This document shows positions 23,968-37,000 of a DNA stretch of 64,000 bases, piece by piece. The stretch comes from Lingula anatina (taxonomy: Eukaryota > Brachiopoda > Lingulata > Lingulida > Lingulidae). Position 1 is the stretch's first letter; each line of letters opens with the position of its first letter. A program made the translations under genes and the position numbers. Location of the stretch: NCBI RefSeq assembly GCF_001039355.2, contig NW_019775624.1, forward strand, positions 616,615-680,614, in the 5' to 3' direction. The notes under the pieces are model-generated. The model did not search any database. It was not told the DNA's origin and saw only the letters and a program-made list of their open reading frames with translations.

Positions 23968-26900
23968 CTGAAAATTTTAAAACAATACTTATTTCAACAT
24001 AATACTTATACAGTGTCTACAACTGGCCTATTAATAACATGTTAAGTTTTATTACCACTTTCTCATGCACATGCAATTTTCAGCTAGTCATGTGGTGCAT
24101 TATAATATGTGCTAAAACATGCAATGAAAATTACTTAACGAGTACATGTATAATTACATTTAAGTTAAGAGCGACATATAAGAACAATGGTATGAAATAA
24201 AAGCACTACTATGAAGTCTTTATGAAAAATAATTGTAAAATTTGATAATCAACAGGAAAAGGGCCTTCATATGGTGATTCATTTCCCTTTTTTCATCTGT
24301 TAAAAAATCTACACACAGGCACTTTAAAAAAGTCAAAAGCCATGGTCATGGATATTCATAAAAAAAATTATTATCAATAAAGGCTTCACAGTAGTGTAAT
24401 TCAATTAGTTAGAACATATCATACATGCTTTTTTTAGTTTTTATCCCATGCAGTAGGAGAAACCCTGTTCTTTTTTCCATTTTTCTTCTTTTTGCCATGT
24501 TTTTCAGGCTTTTCCTCAGGTTTGTCAGATTTTTCCTCATCCTTAGACTTGGGCTTCTTGCTAGAATCCACACTGCACACTTTGATAAATATTGCCTGCA
24601 TGCAAAAAATAATGTAAATGTATGCATCCTTCCTATAAGTAAGCAAGCATTCATTATCATTGGTACTAATACCTTCTAAATATAAACAGTGGCACACCAC
24701 TGACCACTGAGCCAGAGCATTTCAAAAGCCTCAATGTCAGTCAAATTTTATCCAAAACAGTCATTCAAAAGTTTTTGAGTATTTTAAGTAATTTCTGCAG
24801 CACCCACTAGACACAACGACATGGACAGACAGCAACCTGGAAATTTTCTCATTATCCCAGTGAATTGATTTGTAGTGTAAGTTGTTTCCATGTGTCACAT
24901 GCATGCATGCCATGTAAGTCAATAATGCCACATTGCAGTAATTTAAAGGTTAGAGGTTGTGGTGTATCTTTGAAGCAAACTCTCAAAAGCCCTTATTTCA
25001 TAGACATCTTTTCCTACTGAGCTCAAATAAAATTGCATAAAACATGTTGAAGCCTTGCCTTCAAACACTGTAGCCATAGCTAGATATGGCATGTGAAATA
25101 ATTTTAATTTGTTAGCTTGCATGCAAATACTTCAATAAATTTACAATAAATATAACTTGTGTCTAATGACTGCAAACGAATAAGTCAGTTATGATACCAT
25201 GCACCATGCAGCATTCTCATTATTTCAACAAAAGTTCAAATTCAATCAATTCAAGTATTACTAGATAATAATAACAACACCTTATGTAACAGTAATTTTA
25301 ATTACAAAGTGCCATCTGATCAAAAATAGTTTTAAAAAATTGGTGCCCACTTACCATGAGAACAAAGAATCCCACTCCACCAGCCACCACCACATACCAA
25401 TATGTAGTCAGCCAGGCCTTCATACTCTCTAGTCCATCACTAGAGAACAGGTTCCTTAACATGGACAGAGGGCCACTTGGATCAACCTGAATTAACATGA
25501 AAAAAAAAAATACTTTTTTCAATGTGGTCAAACCACCTGGATAAACAAAGGATAGTTAGTTAAAAACAGATGAAGCTAAATGTTTAAAACTGAAAAAGTA
25601 ATGATAGTATACCATCTAGGATTTTTTCTAAAGCAGATGACCACATGAATTAATATTAACCTATCGGAAAAAGTAATAAACAGAATTCACAAATGAAATT
25701 TATAATCATGTGCCATGTACGAGAAAAATTTTCCACAGAAAATGTGTGACAGATAAGGCACATCGTAATGAAATTTACCAATAACCATTTGTATTGAAGT
25801 TTCCCCTCACCTGCCTGCACTTTAGAAACACATCACAGTATCCATTGTAGTTGTAACATGGTTTTCCAGAGGTTAAAGTTGTGTTTGGCATTGTGGTAAT
25901 CTCAAAAGTAGACCTTGTAGAAAAAGATTGAAAATGAATGAATTATAACATTTTGGTGATGTATTTTGTACTTCAATCCATTTAAAAGCATTACATTTTT
26001 CAGATCATCTGCTAATGTCTATTATACTAAAATCAATTTAACAAGTAGATAAAAGGCCTTTTCACATGTTATATCTTAGCCGTGCAACTGTAACAATGTT
26101 TTGAAGGGTTCTACCATGTGATTATAATCCAGGGGAATTCACTCCCTTTCACATGTCCTTAATGTCTTTGCTTTCTACTGTTAAGTCGGTTGCCTAATTT
26201 AATCCATGGATCTGTTAGTTCGATGTTTTGAAGGGGCTCTGTTAAGGTGACTCTCATGTAATGGCTAGGCTATTAAGGTGATTCTCTCAAAACATATAGC
26301 TACATCACTAAGATATAACACTAGACACATAGAGGCCATAAGGAAACTTTTGTATAAAATGTCATAAAAATCTGTTCTAAGCAGCAATGGAACATGCCTT
26401 AAACATGTTAGTATCAGGAGTCAAACGCAATAGTTAAAAGGACTTAATTGGTGTCTGCTGCACTAAATAGAGAAATTTTCAGGCTGTTTATGTATAGAAA
26501 TCTTCTTCATGACAATTTACAGGACTTACTTGCACTCTGCGCCAGTCACATTCTGCTTGCAGCATAACTGGCACAGTTTAACATCTTTATAATCTCCATC
26601 TACAGTAGGGGAGCACTGGCAACCCACTAGGCCCCAAGCTGGACATATATCAGCACTGCACACCTATATATAATGATAGAACAAAAGACTACTTGTAAGA
26701 AAAAAAAGATCAACAACATACCTACTTTTACAATGGCAGAACAGTCAAATTCTGCATTTTCTCTTTTCTCCAATTAAACACAAGATTTAAGATGGCCACT
26801 TTACAAATATCTCATTCACTGAGCTTAAAGAGTCAGATAAGGATGAAGATGAACTTACCCCATCACTGCATATCCCTGTGCTACAGGTAAGCTGATTAGG

Positions 26901-28360
26901 TTTGTTTACACTAGCAGGACATTCAAAACTGCTCCCAGTGAAGGCACGTTAAGGCATAAACATGTTCAAATAAATAATTTCACTTCATGTCAGGATATCC
27001 AATTGATTTACCTAATACTGATAGCACAGATATTTCACTTTACCTGACATGAAAATAAACACCAGAGTAAGGCAGTGAAATTATTTGCATAATGCACTCA
27101 TTATATCGACCACAGAAAAATATCTTCTCAATTCAACAATATAAAAGCATTACTACAGACGTCTCTTTAAGTATAACATCTATTTCTGGCACTAGATGGA
27201 TCCAAAGCCCTGCATGCTTAACTCAAATTTATCACACCACATTGCAGTTCTCTGTGTGATGTAATGCAATCGACCTTTCTGTGTTGAGGAAATGTAATAT
27301 TCCTTTAGATTTGTGTGACAGCTGTTTTAAAAACAGTAACTAACATCAAGTGAAAAAGCAATATATACTGGTATATCTATATGACCTTATTACTTGCAAA
27401 AAAGGATATTTGCAGTAGGAAGCTTCACTGCATTCTCCAGCAGCTCTGCAAGTCTTGTTTTCTGCGGCAGTCACAAGGTCACAGGTGTCCGCCGAACAAC
27501 ATGAACCCTGACTTGGACTAAAATAGAAATATGTCATGAAACAAATATCACTCAGATTTCAACACCTTTTCATTTTATTTACTTTACAACTTTAGTAACA
27601 TATATCTTCTAACTTGAAAAAAAAAATTAAAAGTATCACACTCTACTTACTGCTTGTATTTTTTTAACCACCTTGCAGACAATGAGAAAGAAAGGAGCAA
27701 AAAGAAGAAATAAAATAAACGTAATCCTGACAAAAACATCAACATGACACTGTCCATAACAGTGAGTGCAATCTTCAGAGCATGTAAGTTCATATTGTAG
27801 CTTGCATTCAGAACCAGACTAACTCAGAAACCAAAAACAGTTCAACTAACATCACGAGAAGACAAGATCATCACAACATCACACTTTTCCTTCCACTTCA
27901 AGCAATAAGCAATCATGTACTTAGTCTATTTTTGGTTAAAGTAAGTTCATTTGTGGTTTGAACACATTTATTGTACAAAAGAAAAAAAATCCACACCTGC
28001 AAGTAGCATTTATGCCTCCTAATTCTGCTATGTTCTTCTTTAAGGTACATGGCGTCTCTCCAGCAGCGGGGTTGTCTGACTGTTTATTACAACAACGGTC
28101 AGTGCACTGGCTGTCCCAACCACAGTCACATTCTTCACCAGTTTCCACAATTTCATTGCCACAGATGTTAGCAGTTGGTGCTGTAAATGTTCAGTTAATC
28201 ATACAGAAGACCTTGATTTCTATTCACTTGGTGCACTGAAGGCCATGAATTACTTGCTTATATGGATTGTGTTGTCAGGTCACAAACTTTTAAAGAAATC
28301 TATCTACCCATAACTCTATGTTAAATTCACCCAATTATATCTTAACATATGTAAAAATAA

Positions 28361-28392
<32 letters not shown>

Positions 28393-31300
28393 CAATTACA
28401 ATGTATTTTCCAAACTTCATGACTTAAATTACAGTAAAAACTCAAATTTACTTATGAAAAGAAACCCTTTAAATACACCATTTATTCTTTTAAGTTATCA
28501 AAAGACATATTTAGCTTTCAAATCATACAAGGTCAACATCAACATTTTTAATATTTGTTATATGCACCTAAATAATATCTAAAAATCATGATGTGAAATC
28601 ATCTTACCAGTAAAGCAGCCATCTGTCCCTCTCGCCTTTTTCTCCATGACTGGCCCCATCATGGCTATGCTGCAGGGGCTGAACCGGTTGTTATTGGTCT
28701 TGTCTCCAGATGTGGACCTTGCATACATAATAAAATTCCCATTTGGATTCCCTGGGACACAGCTACTGTTGGTTTCCGGGTCATGCTAAAATAAATAACA
28801 TCTAAATATACTAATCTCATCAAATATACATTGCTGAAATATATTTAAAAAAACACAGTTAATTAACTGAATATATAATACTAAAATAAATTTAAAAAAA
28901 TACTATAATAATTTTTTAAAACCTTTTTGAATCTTATTTATCTAAATGCAACATGTAAATGGTTGTATGACAACATGTACAGGATGAGAAATGTTGATGG
29001 CTGTGTCAAAATATTTGTAAAGAAACCTAAAAGCTATGCCATAAAAGCACTATCTTTATGCCACTAATGACTGAAATATAAATATCTTCCATAGCACATA
29101 TATTTGTACTGTATTTGAACAAATTTCAATTAGTTGAAGAAAATTTTTTTCATAAATCTCCATACATCTGATCCCATGTTATGTCCTATCTCATGGGCCA
29201 ATGTGACATGGGAGACAATGGGAGGGACATCACTGCCCATATTCAGTGTGGTGACAATCCCTGTATTGAGACTGGCATAACTTCCAGAAAATATCTGAAA
29301 TGAGAAGATTTAAAAACAATTTGGCATAACTTCCTGAAAACATCTGAAATGAAAAGACTAAATACTTATTTATTGTCTTGAATAAATTCTTATGGCACAG
29401 GAGAGTTATTTTATGCAGAAGAATAACATGAGTAGCATAACTGATAACCACTACTTGATTTAAATACGCCATGTTTGAAATTTTTTAATTGCAAAAATCA
29501 AATAGTATGTAACGTAATGGAGATAGATGAGATATGGCTATAATTTTTGTTGAAATCAAATCAGTAAGAAAATATACAAACCCAATGGTATTTTAGATTA
29601 TAATATGGTTACCAATAAATAATAAAAGATATAATCATGCATCCACTTCCTGTGAATACTTACTGCATATTTTTCACAAACACCCCCAGCCAGAGTCAAA
29701 TTCCCTGTCCAAGCCAACCCAAGGGTCCCGTCATTGAAATCTCTGTGTGTCATCATATAGGCAAGACAATATGAAGTGTAGTTATCCTCTGAAAACTTCT
29801 GAAGAAATTTTTCCACGCCATAGTTTCCATCAAATTTATACCCTATTGCATTGGGGTCAGTGTGGACTTTTATTCTCTTGATTTTCATATTGATACCATC
29901 AGGTGATCCATTAGAGTCAAAGTCTGAAAAGAGCCATTAACTTGTTAACCTAATCAACTAATGATTTAATTCTAAAAAAGAAAAAATATATACATAAATG
30001 GAGCAATTAAACAAAATTCTACAAAGTAAGCAACAATTTAAAGAAAATTCTTTATTTAGATCAAGCAAACAAAAAATCTTAATTTACAGGCTTTTTATAC
30101 AGTAAATCACAATAAAAAAGAAAATTAAAAGCAGATTTGTACTTACCAATAGATGCATAGATCTGATTGACAGCCTGGACGTGATTTGTGATCTGTTCAA
30201 TCACTGCATGCACATCACTGTTTTGTTTCTGATAGTACAAATGATCAGCTTGCATGTATATCGCACATTCAGTCTTGGACGGAACTATAGTCCTCTTAAA
30301 ACGCTGATACACTTTGGTATATTTGTCTTTTTCATCAAAATCCTTATGATCATGGAAATTTCCTTCAACACTCATTTCTGACTGTGGCCTGTCAACTCCT
30401 TCGGGTTTTAGTTTACTTTGAATTTTTTGCAACAATGCTTTTGATTTACACCCCTGTTCAAAATCCTTCACATCACCTGCTTTATATATAACAGAATGGA
30501 ATTTCTGAGGGTCTTTGAAAAAACGTTTGGATTGCTCTATCATGTACTGGTCATCTTTGGTGGTTATTTTTCCCTCAAAGAGGCCATCTTTTGTTATCAC
30601 TCCATGGACATAGGAAGTGTCATCATCTAAAATAAATAAGGTAATTGGTAATTTTAAGCAGAAACACGAAAGGAAAAGATTCATAATGCTTATTCATAAG
30701 CTTTTAACTTTTTGCCATTAATGCCTCCAATTACTTTTCAGCTTGGGTTATCTGGAAATCCCAAATGAAAGTCTGAAAGTTTGTTGAATCTAAAACACTG
30801 CGGTTCCTAAAAAAAATGCAAAAATGCATCAAGGACCCGTAAATAATGTGAAAACAGAAACCCTGCTTATCAACAGTAAAATAAAATGAACTGTGTAATA
30901 ACCTTTATCAACATTCTATTAACTAAGGTCCAATGTTTACAGCTGTCAAAACAGTCTAAATTTATAGAATTTTTTATGTCTAATGGCACTTAAGGGCCCA
31001 GCCTTAAATATTTTGCCCATACAATGGTGATCATGTTTTACTACACAGTGTAATATTTAAAAAAATTTAAATGACTGCCAATTTAAGATCCAGGGATTTG
31101 AAATGTTCTGTATTCTCCAGGTATAATTTTCCTCTCAGTATTGATTTGCACTGCCATAAGCATAAACAGTTCTCATAAATGTGCCTCTTAATAGCAATAT
31201 GTGAAAAACAATGGGGATTCATGCAGTTCATTAAAAGTACTGTGAATCTTTAAGTTCTAAGAGTTTCTATTATCCAAGTATGAATCCTCTTCCTGCATTG

Positions 31301-31599
31301 ATTCACATTTTCAAGAACAAACCATAAATCAATCTAGCACTCGCCAAACAACCCACCCATACATAATGCAAGAAGTTAAGGTATTGAAAAGGTTCTGAAA
31401 TGGTTTATATCTATAAATAATCCATTTCAATGGTGCATGGTAGTGGGGACAAAATCAATATTTCTACGGAGCAGTTAAAGCTATCAGGAATGGGAACACA
31501 GACTGTTGAAATGAAAGAAAATCCTCCCACTTCCCTTTGAACAATCACTTTTTTTTAATAATATATGCAGATTCAACTAACTTTCAAAACTTCAAAGCT

Positions 31600-31632
<33 letters not shown>

Positions 31633-33741
31633 AAAACACACACAAAATAGGAGAAAATCCAAGAAAGAAAAATGAGAAAAACTCCCATCCTTGCACTTTG
31701 TGACCATATATAAATGTCACTATCAAAATAGGAGATGCTTTGAAGTGGAAATGCTCTTAAGCATATCATGGATTGTAAGGAAGAAATCAATGTAAACAAA
31801 AGTGGGACAACACAAGCGACTTACTTTTGGAGTATTGACACAGAACAATTTCAAGCCTCGATTATCAGTATCTCAAAAACCTGGCTAGTGCAGGAACAAT
31901 TTTTTTGTTGTGTAACGAGTAGCTACACTGAGATATCAAAGGGAACTTTACAGTACCGTTTGCACTATCACTATGCCTGTTGATCTTGTGAGAGACAAGA
32001 TATTACTTAGAGTCACCAATTTATGATATAAGACACAATACGAAAAGAATTAATCATAAGTCTACTTAAATAAATCACACAGGTGGGCTGCTAGGCTCAG
32101 GCCTACCCAACTACCAGACTCGGCACCTAAGGATCCTGAATTAACCAGTATATCGGACCACACTACCAGTGTTCAAGGTGTGTGTCAGATCGCATTTCGG
32201 AGTATCAGTCAGAACACTGACAGGATGAGCCCACGCTCGGCTGTCACCTTGATTGGATAGTAAACGATTGTCGTAAAATTGCTATATGATTTTAAAGCCA
32301 GGTGCATAAAATTGAAAACCACCTAGAACAACCTTAGACTGCCACATTAATCTAATACAATGCAAAAAAGCCCCAATAAAAGTGGTTTAACCATTCAAAC
32401 CGAATGTCGTAAAGTTCCCATATACCCCCATAGAGACAATAAAATAGAGTACTCTAAAGTAAGAGTACAGTCTAAGGTTGTTCTAGGTGGTTTTCAAATT
32501 TATGCACCTGGTTTTAAAATCATACAGCAATTTTACGACAATCGTTTAGGCCTACTATCCAATCAAGGTGACAGCCGAGCATGGATGAGCCCAGGGTCGG
32601 CCTACAAAATTTGTTCTGAGGTATGATACTCCGAAATGCGATCTGACACACACCTTGAAAACGGGTAGTGTGGTCTGATATACCGGTAAATTCAGGATCC
32701 TTAGGTGCTGAGTCTGGTAGTTGGGTAGGCCTGTAGGCTGCTCCACCTAGCACCAGGAATCCCTGTTGGCACTGGCCGGCCGGCATTGTGTCACCCAAAG
32801 TTTCTCATTTCATTTGACCAAGGAGTTAGCAGATGTACATTCTTTATTTCATTAACAGCTAAAACTTTCATTATTAATTTTTCAGGTAAAAAATGTTGAT
32901 ATCACAAAAAATATATATTTCTATATAGCATTGGCAGCCCTTATAAGACTAGGTGTTTTTTAACATAAGTCTCAGATTTGGAAGTACAAATGCCAAAATT
33001 AAAGACTCCAGTCACCAATTAACTAACCCAACATATAATTACTTGCCACAGCCAGGCCTACCCAACTACCAGACTACAGGCCTCCCAACTACCAGGCAAA
33101 TGATCCTGAATTCACTGGTAGATAGGAGTCAGCTACCTGTTTTCAAAGTGTGTATTTATAGTTGCTATATGANTAGTTGGGTAGGCCTGATACACAATAC
33201 TAAGATGATGGCATGTTTATCATACATAAAACCAAATATGTTGGTGTCAAACCAAAAATATTTATTTTGACAGATTGTGGCTCTATCACGCTTTGTAAAC
33301 TGTGTATTATAACGGACGCAGAGTATAAGACTGGATTCTCATACCTAGATCGATCTAACTGGATCTATCTATCTGCAAGGAGTTTCTCTAAAACCGTTTC
33401 TGCAATTTAGCGAGAATTCCATTGGAAATAGATCAATTCACAGTTAGTACGATAGGGTTTGGGAATGGTCCCTAAGCCTGCCTAAGAAGAACCATTGTAA
33501 TCTCACTTTGCCTATATAACTGCGCAAAATACGGTTACAATTAAACCACGCTGTATCAGATCAAAATAAAAATGGGACAATGCTCGCCAGATGTATTTCT
33601 TTTTTAACGTATAATAATAATTAAACACATTAGAAATGGCCCATGATAAGATCACTTACGTGTAGAAGAGGGAGTTGAATACCTATATCAGTAAAACTTC
33701 TTTAGATGCTGTTTACATTTTGAATTCGAAGTAAAACTAAG

Positions 33742-33786
<45 letters not shown>

Positions 33787-34002
33787 CAGGGTTATCAAAG
33801 CACTATTTACCTTTGTGGCATTTTTCTGCCTGAAAAACTCAGAATCATTAATGCTCGAACTACTGTCCAATGCGAAGACAATATCAAGAGCAGGATTATT
33901 GCAGTCGGTTTCCTCGGTGGTACAGGTAGACACAATCTTACGTAAGATGTCAGACAGGTCACTTCCCGTCGTTGATGTCCCTTGTTGATAGAATAATTGA
34001 TA

Positions 34003-34040
<38 letters not shown>

Positions 34041-37000
34041 CAAGCGTCCGTGTGGTACAGACAGAGTGCTCAACAGTCCGGAGTATTTATGCACAATTAA
34101 AATGACTAAAGAAATAAATAAGCATGAGACATGTGTAAACCCCAAGGCTGAGTTTCAAGGGCAGAACAATAAGGAGTTTGAGTGCCTACGTGTTAAAAAA
34201 AGCTTGTAATCACGTAATTGTCATAATACAGGCACCAAGAAACGGTGTTTATTTTAAAGTTTCCATTATTTAGGGAAAACAGTAAATCCGGAAAAGGCAC
34301 CATTGGCTACAACTAGGTAAATGACTTACAGTGATACCATGGATGTATATATGACGGTCAAGGTACACGGTTTATCATATTGTGCATTAATTGCCCTATT
34401 CATCGACAGTTTATGGAATACAATTATCAATAACTTACCACTACTCCGGAGAAGAGAGTTAACCACACACCACTCGTTCAGCAACATAGCAGCAACCAGA
34501 ATGAGTGCACAGAATCGCTTCATATTGGTTTCAGCGTTGGATCTGTATAACGTAAATTATAACCGCGCTGTCTTTTATAATAGTAAGAACGGATGCGCTG
34601 CTGCCATACCTATTGTGTTGTTATTGCCAATGGCCAATGTAACCGCCAAAGACGAATTTAATGACAGTCTAGTGCAAGATACATGTGACATTTGTCTTGA
34701 TTGAGGGGAAGTTTGTAGCCTCACCGGCCGCGTTCAAACACCGCTTCCTAAGATTGTCCTTGCTCTCCAAATAAAAAAGGTCAATAACTTACCCGTATGA
34801 AAGAAATTGCAGAGCGCGGAATAATTGGAACCAAATTCTGCAATTGCTTTGTTTCAAAATAAGCTGGAATGTATGAAATCGGAACAAAAATCTTAATGAA
34901 AACAGGGACCTCAACGCAGACTTGAAGGAAAAAGCTGTTGTCTAAGTGCAGCCATGGTGGACCATAATGCCTTAACCTGCGCTCGTAAAATATTTACATT
35001 TCCTCCGTGAACACGTTCTTTGAGACAACAAAGTTTTTTAGAAAACTAGAACTGGGCACTAAAATGAGACAATTATTACACCTGGCGCCTAATCAGAAAA
35101 AAAAAACACACTTTGTTTTGATGGTAGTACAGAGGACGACAAGAGCATGGCGCCTTGTTGCTATATAGTTTTATTGCAGTGCAATAGGTTGTTTTTTTAC
35201 ATTTTGAAACGTGACCATGCCAACTGAATACTAAGTGCATGTTTACCGAGCAGGCCCCGTTTCACAAAGAATCTTAAGACCTCAATAGTAGGCTTGTTAA
35301 GGACCAAAAAATGGCCAAACGCTGCATTTTGTAGTACAAATGTCTAACTTGGCATAAATGTTCCTTGGGCCAAAAGAAAATTTTTTATCCAAAGAGACGC
35401 CCTCTATCGATACATTAATTAGCATAAATTGTGCAAATTATGTGCCAAAATATATAATATTTCATNTTTTAAGCAGAAACACGAAAGGAAAAGATTCATA
35501 ATGCTTATTCATAAGCTTTTAACTTTTTGCCATTAATGCCTCCAATTAATTTTCAACTTGGGTTATCTGGAAATCCTAAATGAAAGTCTGACAGTTTGTT
35601 TCTAAAACACTGCGGTTCCTAAAAGAAAATTGCAAAAATGCATCAAGGACCCGTAAATAATGTGAAAACAGAAACCCTGCTTATCAACAGTAAAATAAAA
35701 TGAACTGTGTAATAACCTTTATCAACATTCTATTAACTAAGGTCCAATGTTTACAGCTGTCAAAACAGTCTAAATTTATAGAATTTTTTATGTCTAATGG
35801 CACTTAAGGGCCCAGCCTTAAATATTTTGCCCATACAATGGTGATCATGTTTTACTACACAGTGTAATATTTAAAAAAATTTAAATGACTGCCAATTTAA
35901 GATCCAGGGATTTGAAATGTTCTGCATTCTCCAGGTATAATTTTCCTCTCAGTATTGATTTGCACTGCCATAAGCATAAACAGTTCTCATAAATGTGCCT
36001 CTTAATAGCAATATGTGAAAAACAATGGGAATTCATACAGTTCATTAAAAGTACTGTGAATCTTTAAGCTCTAAGAGTTTCTATTATCCAAGTATGAATC
36101 CCCTTCCTGCATTGATTCACATTTTCAAGAACAAACCATAAATCAATCTAGCACTTGCCAAACAACCCACCCATACATAATGCAAGAAGTTAAGGTATTG
36201 AAAAGGTTCTGAAATGGTTTATATCTATAAATAATCCATTTCAATGGTGCATGGTAGTGGGGACAAAATCAATATTTCTATGGAGCAGTTAAAGCTATCA
36301 GGAATGGAAACAGAGACTGCTGAAATACAAGAAAATCCCCCCACTTCCATTTGAACTATCACTGTTTTAAAATAATTTATGCAGAATGCACTAACTTTCA
36401 AAACTTCAAAGCTTTTTTGAGTAAAAACACACACAAAATAGGACAAAACCCAAGAAAAAAAAAAGAAAAACTCCCATCCTTGCACTTTGTGACCATACAT
36501 TAATGTCACTATCAAAATAGGAGATGCTTTGGAGTGGAAATACTCTTAAGCATATCATGGATTCTTAGGAAGAAATCAATGTAAACAAAAGTGGGACAGC
36601 ACAAGTGACTTACTTTTGGTGTATTGACACAGAACAATTTCAAGCCTCGATTGTCAGTATCTCAAAAACCTGGCTAGTGCAGGAGCAATTTTTTTTGTTG
36701 TGTAACGAGTAGCTACACTGAGATATCAAAGGGAACTTTATAGTACTGTTTGCACTATCACTATGCCTGTTGATTTTGTGAAAGACAAGATATATTACTT
36801 AGAGTCACCAATTTATGATATAAGACACAATACGAAAAGAATTAGTCTATAAGTCTATTTAAAAAAATCACACAGGTGGGCTGATAGGCCACTCCACCTG
36901 GCACCAGGAATCCCTGTTGGCACTGGCCGGCCGGCGTTGTGTCATCCTTAGTTTCTCATTTCATTTGACCAAGGAGTTAGCAGCTGTACAATCTTTATTT

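Larger units (their letters stand above)
30652..33172. repeat. Duplicated segment A, copy 1 (ADAM10 intron 3)
   Basis: Nearly identical to 35467-37311, starting at TTTTAAGCAGAAACACGAAA, just upstream of ADAM10 exon 4. Copy 1 additionally holds the foldback element 32098-32733 and a T/G homopolymer tract at 31599-31630. It ends at the N at 33173. Best explained as an allelic overlap between two contigs. Confidence 0.85.

Noticed and set aside
27395-27410. GT donor (GTAATA) at the end of ADAM10 exon 9
   Set aside because: It leaves phase 0, which cannot be joined to the next exon without a stop; the AT-AC borders keep frame and family sequence.
33659-33681. 23-base third exon of the von Willebrand A gene
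   Set aside because: It has AG and GT borders and fits in phase, but it is too short to trust and no following exon was found.
33811-34523. Signal-peptide exon as the start of ADAM10
   Set aside because: It joins in phase to a von Willebrand A domain, and ADAM10 has its own signal exon at 43374 with prodomain exons at 39371 and 38861.
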